A DNA stretch of 64,000 bases from Actinomadura atramentaria DSM 43919. Its GTDB lineage: Bacteria; Actinomycetota; Actinomycetes; Streptosporangiales; Streptosporangiaceae. Position 1 is the stretch's first letter; each line of letters opens with the position of its first letter. This document shows positions 37,279 to 45,388 of the stretch, one piece after another. Below the pieces are notes generated by a model. That model worked only from the letters and a program-made list of their open reading frames with translations, did no database searches and was not told where the DNA came from. The stretch lies in NCBI RefSeq assembly GCF_000381885.1, contig NZ_KB907225.1, forward strand, positions 62,001 through 126,000, read 5' to 3'. A program made the translations under genes and the position numbers.

Positions 37279-37860
37279 TCACAGCCCGGCGTACGCGCCG
37301 CGCCGGTGGCAGCCCGTCAGATGGTCGTCGACTAGGCCGCACGCCTGCATCAGCGCGTACGCCGTCGTCGGGCCGACGAACCGGAAGCCGTGCCGCTTGA
37401 GGTCCTTGGCCAGGGCCGTGGACGCGGGCGTCGTCGCCGGGACGTCGGCGGTGGACTCGGGTGCGGGCGCGTCCGGATCGGCGTAGCGCCACACGAACGC
37501 GGCCAGCCCGCCGGGGACCTCCAGCGCGGCGCGCGCGTTCGCGACGGCCGCGCTGATCTTCGCGCGGTTGCGGACGATGCCCGCGTCCGCCATGAGGCGT
37601 GCCTCGTCGTCCGGGCCGAACGCGGCGACGCGGACCGGGTCGAAACCGGCGAACGCGGCGCGGAACCCCTCGCGCTTGCGCAGGATCGTCAGCCAGGACA
37701 GGCCCGACTGGAAGGCCTCCAGGCACAGCCGCTCGTACAGCCCCTGATCGTCCCGGACGGGACGGCCCCACTCGGTGTCGTGATAGGCGATGTAGTCCGG
37801 CGCGGACAGGCCCCAGGGGCAGCGGGCGAGTCCGTCCAGACCGGCGACGGCGATGCTCAC
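37279..37860 (-). CDS. tag: DNA-3-methyladenine glycosylase I
   Basis: 193 aa. Removes alkylated adenine in base-excision repair. Zinc ligands: RCPWG (Cys), YHDTEWGRP (His), and C-terminal DDHLTGCH. Helix-hairpin region AGIVRNRAKISA and catalytic-pocket ERLCLEAFQSGLSW are present. GTG start overlaps nothing but is 9 bases from the upstream gene's stop, so the two are probably co-transcribed. Confidence 0.92.
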   Translation of the reverse strand: MSIAVAGLDGLARCPWGLSAPDYIAYHDTEWGRPVRDDQGLYERLCLEAFQSGLSWLTILRKREGFRAAFAGFDPVRVAAFGPDDEARLMADAGIVRNRAKISAAVANARAALEVPGGLAAFVWRYADPDAPAPESTADVPATTPASTALAKDLKRHGFRFVGPTTAYALMQACGLVDDHLTGCHRRGAYAGL

Positions 37861-37869
37861 CGCCCCGTT

Positions 37870-38268
37870 CTACCCGACGCCGCCGACACTTCCGGCCGGG
37901 CCGTCCTCGGGGCCGTCCTCGGCCGCGGCGCGGTGGTCGCCCGGCGTCACGTGCGGCGGCGGCCCCTCGGCCGCGCCCAGGCGCAGCTCGGTCACCTGGT
38001 TCTGGAGGGACGCCAGCCGGGCGTCGCGCTCGTCCAGCGCGCGGGCGTACCGGTGCAGCAACTGCTCGGTCGCGGCCGGGTGGTAGCCCCACATCGAGCG
38101 CGGCGGCCGCGTCCCCGCCACCTCCGCGCCGCTGACCGGGTAGTCCTCCGGGTAGGGCAGCGGCGCGTGGTCGGGCTGCGGCGCGGCCAGCTCGCCGCCC
38201 CGGCCCGCCGCCAGGGCGACGACCGCGCCCAGGACCGCGACGCAGGCCAGGATGATGAGCACGATCAC
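37870..38268 (-). CDS. Small membrane protein with DivIVA-like context
   Basis: 132 aa. One N-terminal helix (IVLIILACVAVLGAVVALAAG), then a short linker and a helical part (HPAATEQLLHRYARALDERDARLASLQ) with coiled-coil character. In other actinobacteria a comparable DivIVA-like membrane protein adjoins tag. GTG 38268 has GGAG 6 bases upstream. Role unknown. Confidence 0.68.
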   Translation of the reverse strand: MIVLIILACVAVLGAVVALAAGRGGELAAPQPDHAPLPYPEDYPVSGAEVAGTRPPRSMWGYHPAATEQLLHRYARALDERDARLASLQNQVTELRLGAAEGPPPHVTPGDHRAAAEDGPEDGPAGSVGGVG

Positions 38269-38300
38269 CGCACGCTCCGATCTGTCGACCCCGTTGCCGC

Positions 38301-38347
38301 CCCCGATCGTGCCACACGCGCGCGGCGGTCCTGTGCCACGATCGGGG
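38301..38347. promoter_or_regulatory. 16-bp inverted repeat between divergent genes
   Basis: CCCCGATCGTGCCACA (38301-38316) and TGTGCCACGATCGGGG (38332-38347), 15 of 16 pairs, 15-nt spacer. It ends 1 bp before the ATG at 38349. It could be an operator for both genes or an RNA hairpin that hides the start. Confidence 0.6.
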
Positions 38348-38348
38348 C

Positions 38349-38654
38349 ATGGAAACGCAGGACGACCGGCTGCTCGCGGCCGGTGCGCCGCTCCCGCCCG
38401 GCGCGGTGGACGCCGGGGAGCGCCCGCCCGCCGCGCGCGTCGCGGAGCTGGTCGCGGCGGGCGCGCCGGTCGCCGTGACGCCCGCGCCGGACGGCCCGGA
38501 ACTGCTCGCCGAGGTCGCGGTCTACGCGTGGCTGGGCGTCCGCCACCTCCGGGTGCCCGACCCCTCGTCGCGCGACGTCCGCGACGTCCTGGCGATGGTC
38601 GACTCGGTACGCGGCACCCGCCCCCCGGCCCTCTCCGTCCGCGGCCTCGCCTGA
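38349..38654 (+). CDS. Short protein resembling the C-terminus of dihydropteroate synthase
   Basis: 101 aa. The last 45 residues (VYAWLGVRHLRVPD, DVLAMVDSVRG and RPPALSVRGLA) match the final strand and helix of DHPS enzymes, which end in xAAWLGxxxxRVHD...xRGDRPPAxxxRGLA. The pterin and pABA sites are missing, so it cannot be a complete synthase. Its neighbours (LOG protein, membrane protein, tag) are those of mycobacterial folP2, suggesting a decayed or repurposed relic. The start is uncertain because of the hairpin at 38301-38347. Confidence 0.55.
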   Translation: METQDDRLLAAGAPLPPGAVDAGERPPAARVAELVAAGAPVAVTPAPDGPELLAEVAVYAWLGVRHLRVPDPSSRDVRDVLAMVDSVRGTRPPALSVRGLA

Positions 38655-38730
38655 TCCAGGGCGCGGTTCCAGCGCGCGTCCGCGCTCGCGCGGGGCGGGC
38701 CAGCTCCGTCAGCCGGAACGCCGCCCGCAC

Positions 38731-38768
38731 GGGGCAGGGGGCGAGCCGCCAGGCGAGCGCCCTGCCCC
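38731..38768. terminator. Hairpin between LOG gene and DHPS-like gene
   Basis: GGGGCAGGG (38731-38739) pairs with CCCTGCCCC (38760-38768). The loop contains the 15-mer GAGCCGCCAGGCGAG (38743-38757), also present at 4415-4429. Confidence 0.6.
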
Positions 38769-38785
38769 GGGCTTCGCCTGACGGT

Positions 38786-39376
38786 TCAGGGTTCGGCCTC
38801 CGCGTAGTCCTCGGCCGTCGCCTCGATGCGGACCGGGCTGCGCTCCAGGTGGTCGAACGCCTCGTCCATCGAGCGCGTCCAGCCGATCGCGTCGAAGACC
38901 TTCGCGCGGGCGAACCCGGTGTCGGCGAGGTTCTTCATCAGCTCGCGCAGCGGGTCGTAGACGCCGAGCGGGTCGAGGATCGCGATCTGCTTGGTGTGCA
39001 TGCCGAGGGTGCGGGCCGTCCAGATCTCGAACAGCTCCTCCAGCGTGCCGATCCCGCCGGGCAGGACGAGGAACGCGTCGCTGCGGCGGTCCATCTCGCC
39101 CTTGCGGGACCGCATGTCGGGCGTGACGATCAGCTCGGCGCTGGCCTGGTCCGCGACCTCCAGCTCCAGCAGCCCCTCGGGGATGACGCCGACCGTGGCG
39201 GCCCCGCCGTCGCGCGCGCCCCGGGCGACCGCGCCCATGCACGACATCGTCCCCCCGCCGCTGACCAGGCTGTGCCCGCGCCGGGCGATCTCCCGGCCGA
39301 CCTGTTCGGCCAGTTCGACGTGGCGCGGGTCGATCCTGCTGCTGGACGCGCAGAACACGCAGATCGCAAGGCTCAT
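38786..39376 (-). CDS. LOG-family protein (TIGR00730), phosphoribohydrolase-like
   Basis: 196 aa. LOG proteins release cytokinin bases from nucleotide 5'-monophosphates; bacterial members may act on other nucleotides. Motifs: CVFCASSSRID, GHSLVSGGG, MRSRKGEMDRRSDAFLVLPGG, PGGIGTLEELFE and GMHTKQIAILDP. Both MRxRK and PGGxGTxxE active-site motifs are complete. ATG after GGGAGG. Confidence 0.88.
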   Translation of the reverse strand: MSLAICVFCASSSRIDPRHVELAEQVGREIARRGHSLVSGGGTMSCMGAVARGARDGGAATVGVIPEGLLELEVADQASAELIVTPDMRSRKGEMDRRSDAFLVLPGGIGTLEELFEIWTARTLGMHTKQIAILDPLGVYDPLRELMKNLADTGFARAKVFDAIGWTRSMDEAFDHLERSPVRIEATAEDYAEAEP

Positions 39377-39455
39377 GGACGGCCTCCCTCTTCTCGTGGA
39401 CCCTGGATACCACGGGGCCGGGACGCCGACCAGCGGGTTTCCGCGGGAGCCGCCC

Positions 39456-40712
39456 GTGCCCGATGATGGACGGGGATTCTCCGGCGACGGGCGGGTGCGG
39501 ATGGGTGCGAAGAGGGCTCCGGCGGGCGGGCCGCCGGTGCCGCCGCTGCTCGCGGCGGTCGCGGCCTGGTCGTGGCGGGCCATCGCGATCGGCGTCGTCG
39601 GCTACGGGCTCGTGTGGATCGTCGGGACGCTGAAGTTCGTCTTCATCCCGTGCGCGGTGGCGCTGTTCCTGTGCGCGCTGCTGCGTCCGCTCACCGCCCG
39701 GCTGGAGCGCCTCGGGCTGCCCGCGCTCGCCGCGACGTGGGTGACGATGCTGTTCGGGCTCGCCGTGCTCGGCGGTATCGGCACGTACGTGGGCATCCAG
39801 GCGAACTCGGAGTTCCCGAAGCTGGCGTCGGAGATCCAGGTGACGGCCAAGTCCATCCAGCACTGGCTGGAGACCGGGCCGTTCCACATCAAGCACTCGC
39901 AGTTGCAGGACAGCCTGGACAAGGGCATCGACTACCTGGAGCAGCGGCGCGGGAAGATCGCCGACACCGCGCTGGAGGCCGGGACGCTCACCGCCGAGAT
40001 CCTGACCGCGCTCGTCTTCATGGTGTTCGTGACGTTCTTCCTGCTCAAGGACGGCAGCCGGATCTGGGCGTGGACGATCAGCGGCACCGGCCGGTACCGC
40101 GCGCGGGTGGACCGCGCGGGCCGCGCCGCGTGGGAGACGCTGTCGCAGTACGTCCACGGGACGGTGATGGTCGCGGCGATCCACGCGGTCGTGCTGGCCG
40201 TCGTGCTGGCGATCCTCGGGGTGCCGCTGGTCGCGCCGCTCGCGGTCGTGATCTTCCTGGGGAGCTTCATCCCGATCGTCGGCATCCTGGTCGGCGGCGC
40301 GCTCGCCGTCGCGGTGACGTTCGGCGCGAAGGGCGGGGTCGCGGCGCTGGTGTTCCTCGGCATCCTGATCATCGAGCACCAGATCGAGAGCCATCTGCTG
40401 CAGCCGCTGCTCGTCGGGCGGCTCGTGCGGCTGCACCCGCTGGCGATCATCCTGGCGATCAGCGTGGGCGGGATCGCGGGCGGCATCCCCGGCGCGGCCG
40501 TCGCGGTGCCGATCGCGGCCGTCGTCTACCGCGCCTGGCCCGCCCTGCGCGACCCGCCGGACGAGCTGCCGCCCGAGGTCGCCACCGCCCTGGCGGAACA
40601 CCCCGACGACCCGGTGGACCCGGCTGGAACGAAGAGCGCGGACGAACCGGAGGATTCACCCGATTCCGGGGACACGGACGCCCGGACGCCGACCCGCGAC
40701 GAACTCCCGTAA
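39456..40712 (+). CDS. AI-2E family transporter
   Basis: 418 aa, about 8 transmembrane helices with the family C-terminal block (FLGSFIPIVGILVGG, FLGILIIEHQIESHLLQPLLVGR, LHPLAIILAISVGG). Members are exporters or flippases of varied small molecules; autoinducer-2 export is only known for a few. A 40-residue acidic tail follows. GTG 39456 has GGGAG 6 bases upstream; ATG 39501 is an alternative giving a shorter N-terminus. Confidence 0.82.
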   Translation: MPDDGRGFSGDGRVRMGAKRAPAGGPPVPPLLAAVAAWSWRAIAIGVVGYGLVWIVGTLKFVFIPCAVALFLCALLRPLTARLERLGLPALAATWVTMLFGLAVLGGIGTYVGIQANSEFPKLASEIQVTAKSIQHWLETGPFHIKHSQLQDSLDKGIDYLEQRRGKIADTALEAGTLTAEILTALVFMVFVTFFLLKDGSRIWAWTISGTGRYRARVDRAGRAAWETLSQYVHGTVMVAAIHAVVLAVVLAILGVPLVAPLAVVIFLGSFIPIVGILVGGALAVAVTFGAKGGVAALVFLGILIIEHQIESHLLQPLLVGRLVRLHPLAIILAISVGGIAGGIPGAAVAVPIAAVVYRAWPALRDPPDELPPEVATALAEHPDDPVDPAGTKSADEPEDSPDSGDTDARTPTRDELP

Positions 40713-41258
40713 GCACCGCGCCGGGGGCTCCCGTCGGCGATACCTGGCTCTCCCCGCGGAGACCTCCGCGTCGCCGGGGAGTGCGACCTGGGCGGCCGTA
40801 GTCGGCCACGAAAGCGGGAATTTTCTCCGCATGTACCGCGAAAGCGGGACCCTGTCCGGCGGCGCGTCCGCCGCCGCCCCGGAGCGCATCGCGCCGGTGA
40901 GCGGCGCCCGTCATCGCACGCATCGCCAGAGCGCGCAGGCGGCCGCGCGTCGCCAACGAGACCGACGCCGCCGCGTCCGTCAACGGCCCGGCGAAGCGGG
41001 CGGCGGTGGGGGCCCTGGACGGATCGCCGCGAAGCGGCTTATTTAGTTGCGTGCGTCATACAGGTATGTGCTAGAAAAGGCTGTCCCGTCTCCCGCCCCA
41101 GACCGGGATTCAGGCCGTTGGACCGCACCAAACCCGACAAATCGGGACGATCCCCCAGGCCCTCCCTCCCTCACGAACACCGCCCCACCCCTGCCCGCCT
41201 GCCCAGCGGGGGGATGCGGGGGTCCGACCCCGCATCGCACACGAGAGGACCCGACCAC
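40713..41258. promoter_or_regulatory. 546-bp noncoding spacer upstream of the MFS gene
   Basis: No gene is supported. It holds a stem-loop after the transporter gene (CTCCCCGCGGAG 40750-40761 against CTCCGC 40764-40769 and GGGGAG 40776-40781), a direct repeat CGAAAGCGGGA (40809-40819 and 40839-40849, 30 bp apart), and near 41050 a promoter for the MFS gene: TTGCGT (41047-41052), 19 bp, TAGAAA (41072-41077) with CATAC (41057-41061) and GTATG (41064-41068) as a perfect short inverted repeat in the spacer. Confidence 0.5.
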
Positions 41259-43010
41259 ATGAGCACCAACGCCGACGCCCCGCCGGCCGGTTCGGCCGAC
41301 CCGGCCGAACCGGCGCCCGGCGGGGCGCCACGGGCCGCGGAGCCCACCGGCTACACCCACCGCCAGATCATGGTGATCCTGTCCGGGCTGCTGCTCGGCA
41401 TGTTCCTCGCCGCCCTGGACCAGACGGTCGTGTCCACGGCGATCTACCGCATCGGCGAGAGCCTCGACGGCCTGACCGCGCAGGCCTGGGTCACGACCGC
41501 GTTCCTGATCACGTCCACCATCGCGACGCCGCTGTACGGCAAGCTGTCGGACCAGTACGGCCGCAAGCCGTTCTTCATCTTCGCGATCTCGGTGTTCATC
41601 TTCGGCTCGGCGCTCTGCACGCTGTCGACGTCGATGTATATGCTCGCCGCGTTCCGCGCCTTCCAGGGCATCGGCGCGGGCGGCCTGATGTCGCTCGCGC
41701 TGGCGATCATCGGCGACATCATCCCGCCGCGCGAGCGCGCCAAGTACCAGGGCTACTTCATGGCCGTGTTCGGCACGTCCAGCGTGCTCGGGCCGGTCAT
41801 CGGCGGCGCGCTCGCCGGGCAGGACCAGCTCCTCGGCGTGGACGGCTGGCGCTGGATCTTCCTCATCAACGTCCCGATCGGCGTGCTCGCGCTGGTCGTC
41901 GTCGCCAGGGTGCTGCACCTGAACCACGAGCCGCGCCCGCACCGGATCGACTACGCGGGCGCGGCGTCGCTGATCATCGCGCTCGTCCCGCTGCTGCTGG
42001 TCGCCGAGCGCGGCCGGGAGTGGGGCTGGGGGTCGGCGGCGGCGCTGTCGTGCTACGGGATCGGCGTCGTCGGGATCATCGCGTTCGTGCTGGCCGAGCT
42101 GCGCGCGGGCGACGAGGCCCTCCTGCCGCCGCGCCTGTTCCGCAACCGGATGTTCGCCCTGGGGACGACGCAGTCCGCGATCATCGGCATCGGCATGTTC
42201 GGCGGCATCACGCTGATCCCGCTGTACCTCCAGCTCGTCAAGGGCTACTCCCCCACCAAGGCGGGCCTGCTGACGCTGCCGCTGATGCTCGGGATCATGT
42301 CGCTGTCGATGGTGTCCGGCCAGATCACGTCGCGGACGGGCCGGTACAAGATCTTCCCGGTGATCGGGTCCGGGCTGCTCGTCGTCGGGATGCTGATGCT
42401 CTTCGGGCTGACGGCCGACACGAGCCTGGTCTACGTGGACGCCGCCATGTTCGTCGTCGGCGCGGGCCTCGGCCTGAACATGCAGACGATCGTCCTGGCG
42501 ATGCAGAACGCGGTCCCGCCGCGCGACATCGGCGTGGCGACGTCGTCGACGACGTTCTTCCGGCAGCTCGGCGGCACGCTCGGCGTCGCGGTGTTCCTGT
42601 CGATCGTCTACTCGACGGTGAGCGACAAGATCGCCGGCTCGTTCGCGGACGCGCGCGGGACGGCCGCGTTCCAGGCGGCCGCGAAGGCGCACCCCGAGCA
42701 GATGAAGACGCTCCACGACGCGTCGTCCGGCGGCGACGACGTGCTCAACAACATGACGTTCCTCAACCACCTCGACCCGGCGCTCGCCCACCCGTTCAAG
42801 GCCGGGTTCACCGGCGCGCTGACGGTCGCGTTCCTGGTCGGCGCGGGCGTGCTGCTGATCGCGCTGGTGCTGTCGGCGCTGATCAAGGAGGTCCCGCTGC
42901 GGACCCACGCGGCGGCGTTCTCCAAGAACGAGCCGGACGAGCCGGGCGCCCCCGCCGAGACGGCGGCCAAGCCCGAGGAGCCGGAGCAGCCCGCCCCCGC
43001 GGCGGGCTGA
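41259..43010 (+). CDS. DHA2-family MFS drug exporter (EmrB/QacA type)
   Basis: 583 aa, 14 predicted transmembrane helices. Proton-driven export of hydrophobic drugs or metabolites. Motif 1 LDQTVVSTAI, motif A GKLSDQYGRKP, motif C-like GPVIGGALAG and a large periplasmic loop between the last helices. A Glu/Pro-rich tail ends the protein. ATG 41259 follows GAGAGG. The promoter has an inverted repeat over the spacer, so a repressor elsewhere probably controls it. Confidence 0.87.
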   Translation: MSTNADAPPAGSADPAEPAPGGAPRAAEPTGYTHRQIMVILSGLLLGMFLAALDQTVVSTAIYRIGESLDGLTAQAWVTTAFLITSTIATPLYGKLSDQYGRKPFFIFAISVFIFGSALCTLSTSMYMLAAFRAFQGIGAGGLMSLALAIIGDIIPPRERAKYQGYFMAVFGTSSVLGPVIGGALAGQDQLLGVDGWRWIFLINVPIGVLALVVVARVLHLNHEPRPHRIDYAGAASLIIALVPLLLVAERGREWGWGSAAALSCYGIGVVGIIAFVLAELRAGDEALLPPRLFRNRMFALGTTQSAIIGIGMFGGITLIPLYLQLVKGYSPTKAGLLTLPLMLGIMSLSMVSGQITSRTGRYKIFPVIGSGLLVVGMLMLFGLTADTSLVYVDAAMFVVGAGLGLNMQTIVLAMQNAVPPRDIGVATSSTTFFRQLGGTLGVAVFLSIVYSTVSDKIAGSFADARGTAAFQAAAKAHPEQMKTLHDASSGGDDVLNNMTFLNHLDPALAHPFKAGFTGALTVAFLVGAGVLLIALVLSALIKEVPLRTHAAAFSKNEPDEPGAPAETAAKPEEPEQPAPAAG

Positions 43011-43058
43011 CGGGAGCCGGACGGGCCGGGCGGAACCCCGGCCCGTCCGCGTCGCGCG

Positions 43059-44189
43059 TCAGGCGGCCGACCACGCCTTGGCGAGCAGGTCGTAGGACCG
43101 GACGCGCGCCTCGTGCTCGTGGGTGATCGTCGTGACCAGCAGCTCGTCCGCGCCCGTGACGCGGCGCAGCGTCTCCAGCCGCTCCACGACCGTCTCCGGC
43201 GACCCGGCGAACTGGGTGTCCACCCGGTCCGCGACCAGCGCGCGGTCCTCGTCGCTCCAGACGTGCGCGGCGGCGTCCTGCGGCGTCGGGAACGGGATCG
43301 CCGCGAGGTGCGTGCGGATGCTGCGCACCCACAGCCCGTACGGCGACGCCAGCCGGCGCGCCTCCTCGTCGGTGTCGGCCACGACGACGTCCGCCGACAC
43401 CACGACGTACGGCTCGGCCAGCGCCCCGGGCCGGAACGCCGCCCGGTACGCGTCCACCGCGTCCAGCACGTTCGCCGGGCTGACGTGGTAGTTCGCCGCG
43501 AACGGCAGCCCGCGCTCGCCCGCGACGCGCGCGCTCTCCCCGCCGCTGCTGCCGAGTATCCACAGCTCGGGCCGGGTCGTCTCGTCGCCGTCCGGCAGCG
43601 CCCGCGCGACCTCGCCGTCCGGCGACCGGTACGTGCCGTCGAGCAGCGCTGTGATGTCGTCCACCTGCGCGGCGAACCCGGGCGACTCCGCGCCCGGCTG
43701 CTGGAGCAGGGCGGTCATCAGCGCGAACCGGGGCGACGCGGCCAGGCGGGACGCGAACTCGAACGCGCTCGGGAGCAGCAGCCCGTCCACGACCCGCGCC
43801 GGGCGGCGCGGCGGGGGCGCGGCGGCGCGCTCGGCGGCCTCGGCGCGGCGCTGCCCGGAGCGGCCGAGGCCGAGGTCGATCCGGCCGGGGTGCAGCGCGC
43901 CGAGCGTCGCGAACTGCTCCGCGACGGCCAGCGCCGTCCAGTGGCCGGTCTGCACCGCGCCGGAGCCGACGCGAATCCGGGACGTCGCGGCGGCGACGGC
44001 CGCGATCAGCACCTGCGGCGCGGCGCTGGCGACGCCCGGCGCGAGATGGTGCTCGGCGAGCCAGTACCGGTGGTAGCCCGCGGTCTCGGCGCGGCGGGCC
44101 AGGTCGAGGGTGTCGCGCAGCGCCCCGGCGGCGGTGCCGCCCGCCGGGATCGGCGCGAGGTCGAGGACGGACAGCGGCGTCGTGCTCAT
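43059..44189 (-). CDS. LLM-class flavin monooxygenase (third of three)
   Basis: 376 aa. F420- or FMNH2-dependent bacterial luciferase-like TIM barrel: RYWLAEHH, HPGRIDLGLGRSG, ELWILGSSG and FAANYHVSP. ATG 44189 overlaps the upstream gene's stop (ATGA). Substrate unknown; it belongs to the MsuE/SsuD-like group by its compact form. No flavin reductase is adjacent. Confidence 0.83.
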   Translation of the reverse strand: MSTTPLSVLDLAPIPAGGTAAGALRDTLDLARRAETAGYHRYWLAEHHLAPGVASAAPQVLIAAVAAATSRIRVGSGAVQTGHWTALAVAEQFATLGALHPGRIDLGLGRSGQRRAEAAERAAAPPPRRPARVVDGLLLPSAFEFASRLAASPRFALMTALLQQPGAESPGFAAQVDDITALLDGTYRSPDGEVARALPDGDETTRPELWILGSSGGESARVAGERGLPFAANYHVSPANVLDAVDAYRAAFRPGALAEPYVVVSADVVVADTDEEARRLASPYGLWVRSIRTHLAAIPFPTPQDAAAHVWSDEDRALVADRVDTQFAGSPETVVERLETLRRVTGADELLVTTITHEHEARVRSYDLLAKAWSAA

Positions 44190-45388
44190 CGGGAGCTCCC
44201 GGAGGTGGTGGCGTAGCGGTCGGCGGGGCGCGGCAGGCCGAAGCGGGCGCGCAGCGAGGTCTCGGCGTACCCGTCGCGGAACGCGCCGCGCCGCCGCAGC
44301 TCGGGGACGAGCGCGCGGGTGACGCCTTCGAGGTCGTGCGGGAGGACGGCGGGCCGCAGCCGGTATCCGGCGAGGCCCGCGCCGCGCCAGTCCAGCAGGA
44401 CGTCCGCGACTTCGGCGGCGGTGCCCGCGACGGTCCCGGCGTCCGAGGCGAGCGGGTCGACGGCGTCGAGGCGGGCGAGCCGGTCCGCCGCCGCGCCCGG
44501 CGCGTCGTCCAGCAGCACGACGAGGTCCGCGAGGACGGTCAGCGGCGCGCCGTCCCGGCCGACGCGCTCCTCGGCCGCGCGGACCTCCGCGACGATCGCC
44601 GCCGCCTCGTCCCGCGAGTGCGGCGTGACGAACACGACGTCGGCGGCGCGCGCCGCGAACTCGTACGGGACGGCGCTGTGCGCGAGCGCCGCGACGAGCG
44701 GCTGCCCCTGCGGCGGGCGCGGCGTGATCGACGGCCCGCGCACGCTGAAGTGCGCGCCCTCGAAGTCGATGTAGTGGAGTTTGTCGCGGTCCAGGAAGCG
44801 GCCGGTGGCGACGTCGCGGATCTCGGCGTCGTCCTCCCAGCTGTCCCAGAGGCGGCGGGCGACCTCGACGGCGTCGGCGGCCTCGTCGAACAGCTCGCGG
44901 ACGAACGACCGCGCGGCCGGGCTGGTCAGGTCCTCGGGCGTCAGCGCGACGACGTCCCGCCGCCCGAAGTGCGCGGCGTCGGCGGCGCTCGCGGAGATCC
45001 GCGGCCGCCAGCCCGCGCGGCCGCCGCTGACGTGGTCGAGCGTCGCGATGCCGATCCCGACGTGGAACGGCTCGGTGTGCGTGGTGTTCACGGTCGGGAC
45101 GAGCCCGATCCGGGACGTCGCGGGCGCGACGCGCGACGCGAGCAGCACCGCGTCGAGCCGTCCCCGGACCTGGTCGGTGCGGTGGTCGGGGGCCAGGACG
45201 TCCGACGACTGGAGCGCGAGCGCGTCCTCGAACGTCACCAGGTCCAGGGCGGCGCGCTCGGCCTCGGCGGCGAGCCCCGTCCAGTACGCGGGGGCGAACA
45301 GGTCGGCGGGGCGGGCGCCCGGCTCGCGCCACGCGGCGGGATGCCAGCCGGCGCCGTCCAGCGCGGCGGCGAGGTGCAGGTGGGTCAC
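44186..45388 (-). CDS. LLM-class flavin monooxygenase (second of three)
   Basis: 400 aa. N-terminal HLHLAAALDGAG and WRPRISASAADAAHFG; barrel elements VTFEDALAL, VNTTHTEPFHVGIGIATLDHVS and FSVRGPSITPRPPQGQPLV. It is of the NtaA/DszA relatives by the HFxxxGP pattern but shortened. GTG 45388 overlaps the upstream stop (GTGA), so translation is coupled. Confidence 0.82.
   Translation of the reverse strand: MTHLHLAAALDGAGWHPAAWREPGARPADLFAPAYWTGLAAEAERAALDLVTFEDALALQSSDVLAPDHRTDQVRGRLDAVLLASRVAPATSRIGLVPTVNTTHTEPFHVGIGIATLDHVSGGRAGWRPRISASAADAAHFGRRDVVALTPEDLTSPAARSFVRELFDEAADAVEVARRLWDSWEDDAEIRDVATGRFLDRDKLHYIDFEGAHFSVRGPSITPRPPQGQPLVAALAHSAVPYEFAARAADVVFVTPHSRDEAAAIVAEVRAAEERVGRDGAPLTVLADLVVLLDDAPGAAADRLARLDAVDPLASDAGTVAGTAAEVADVLLDWRGAGLAGYRLRPAVLPHDLEGVTRALVPELRRRGAFRDGYAETSLRARFGLPRPADRYATTSGSSR

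Noticed and set aside
40640..40790. A ydaO-like (c-di-AMP) riboswitch on the minus strand, from GGGGAGAGCCAGGTA and GGGTGAATCC
   Set aside because: The two pieces are about 100 nt apart, one lies in the transporter coding region, and no gene follows on that strand.
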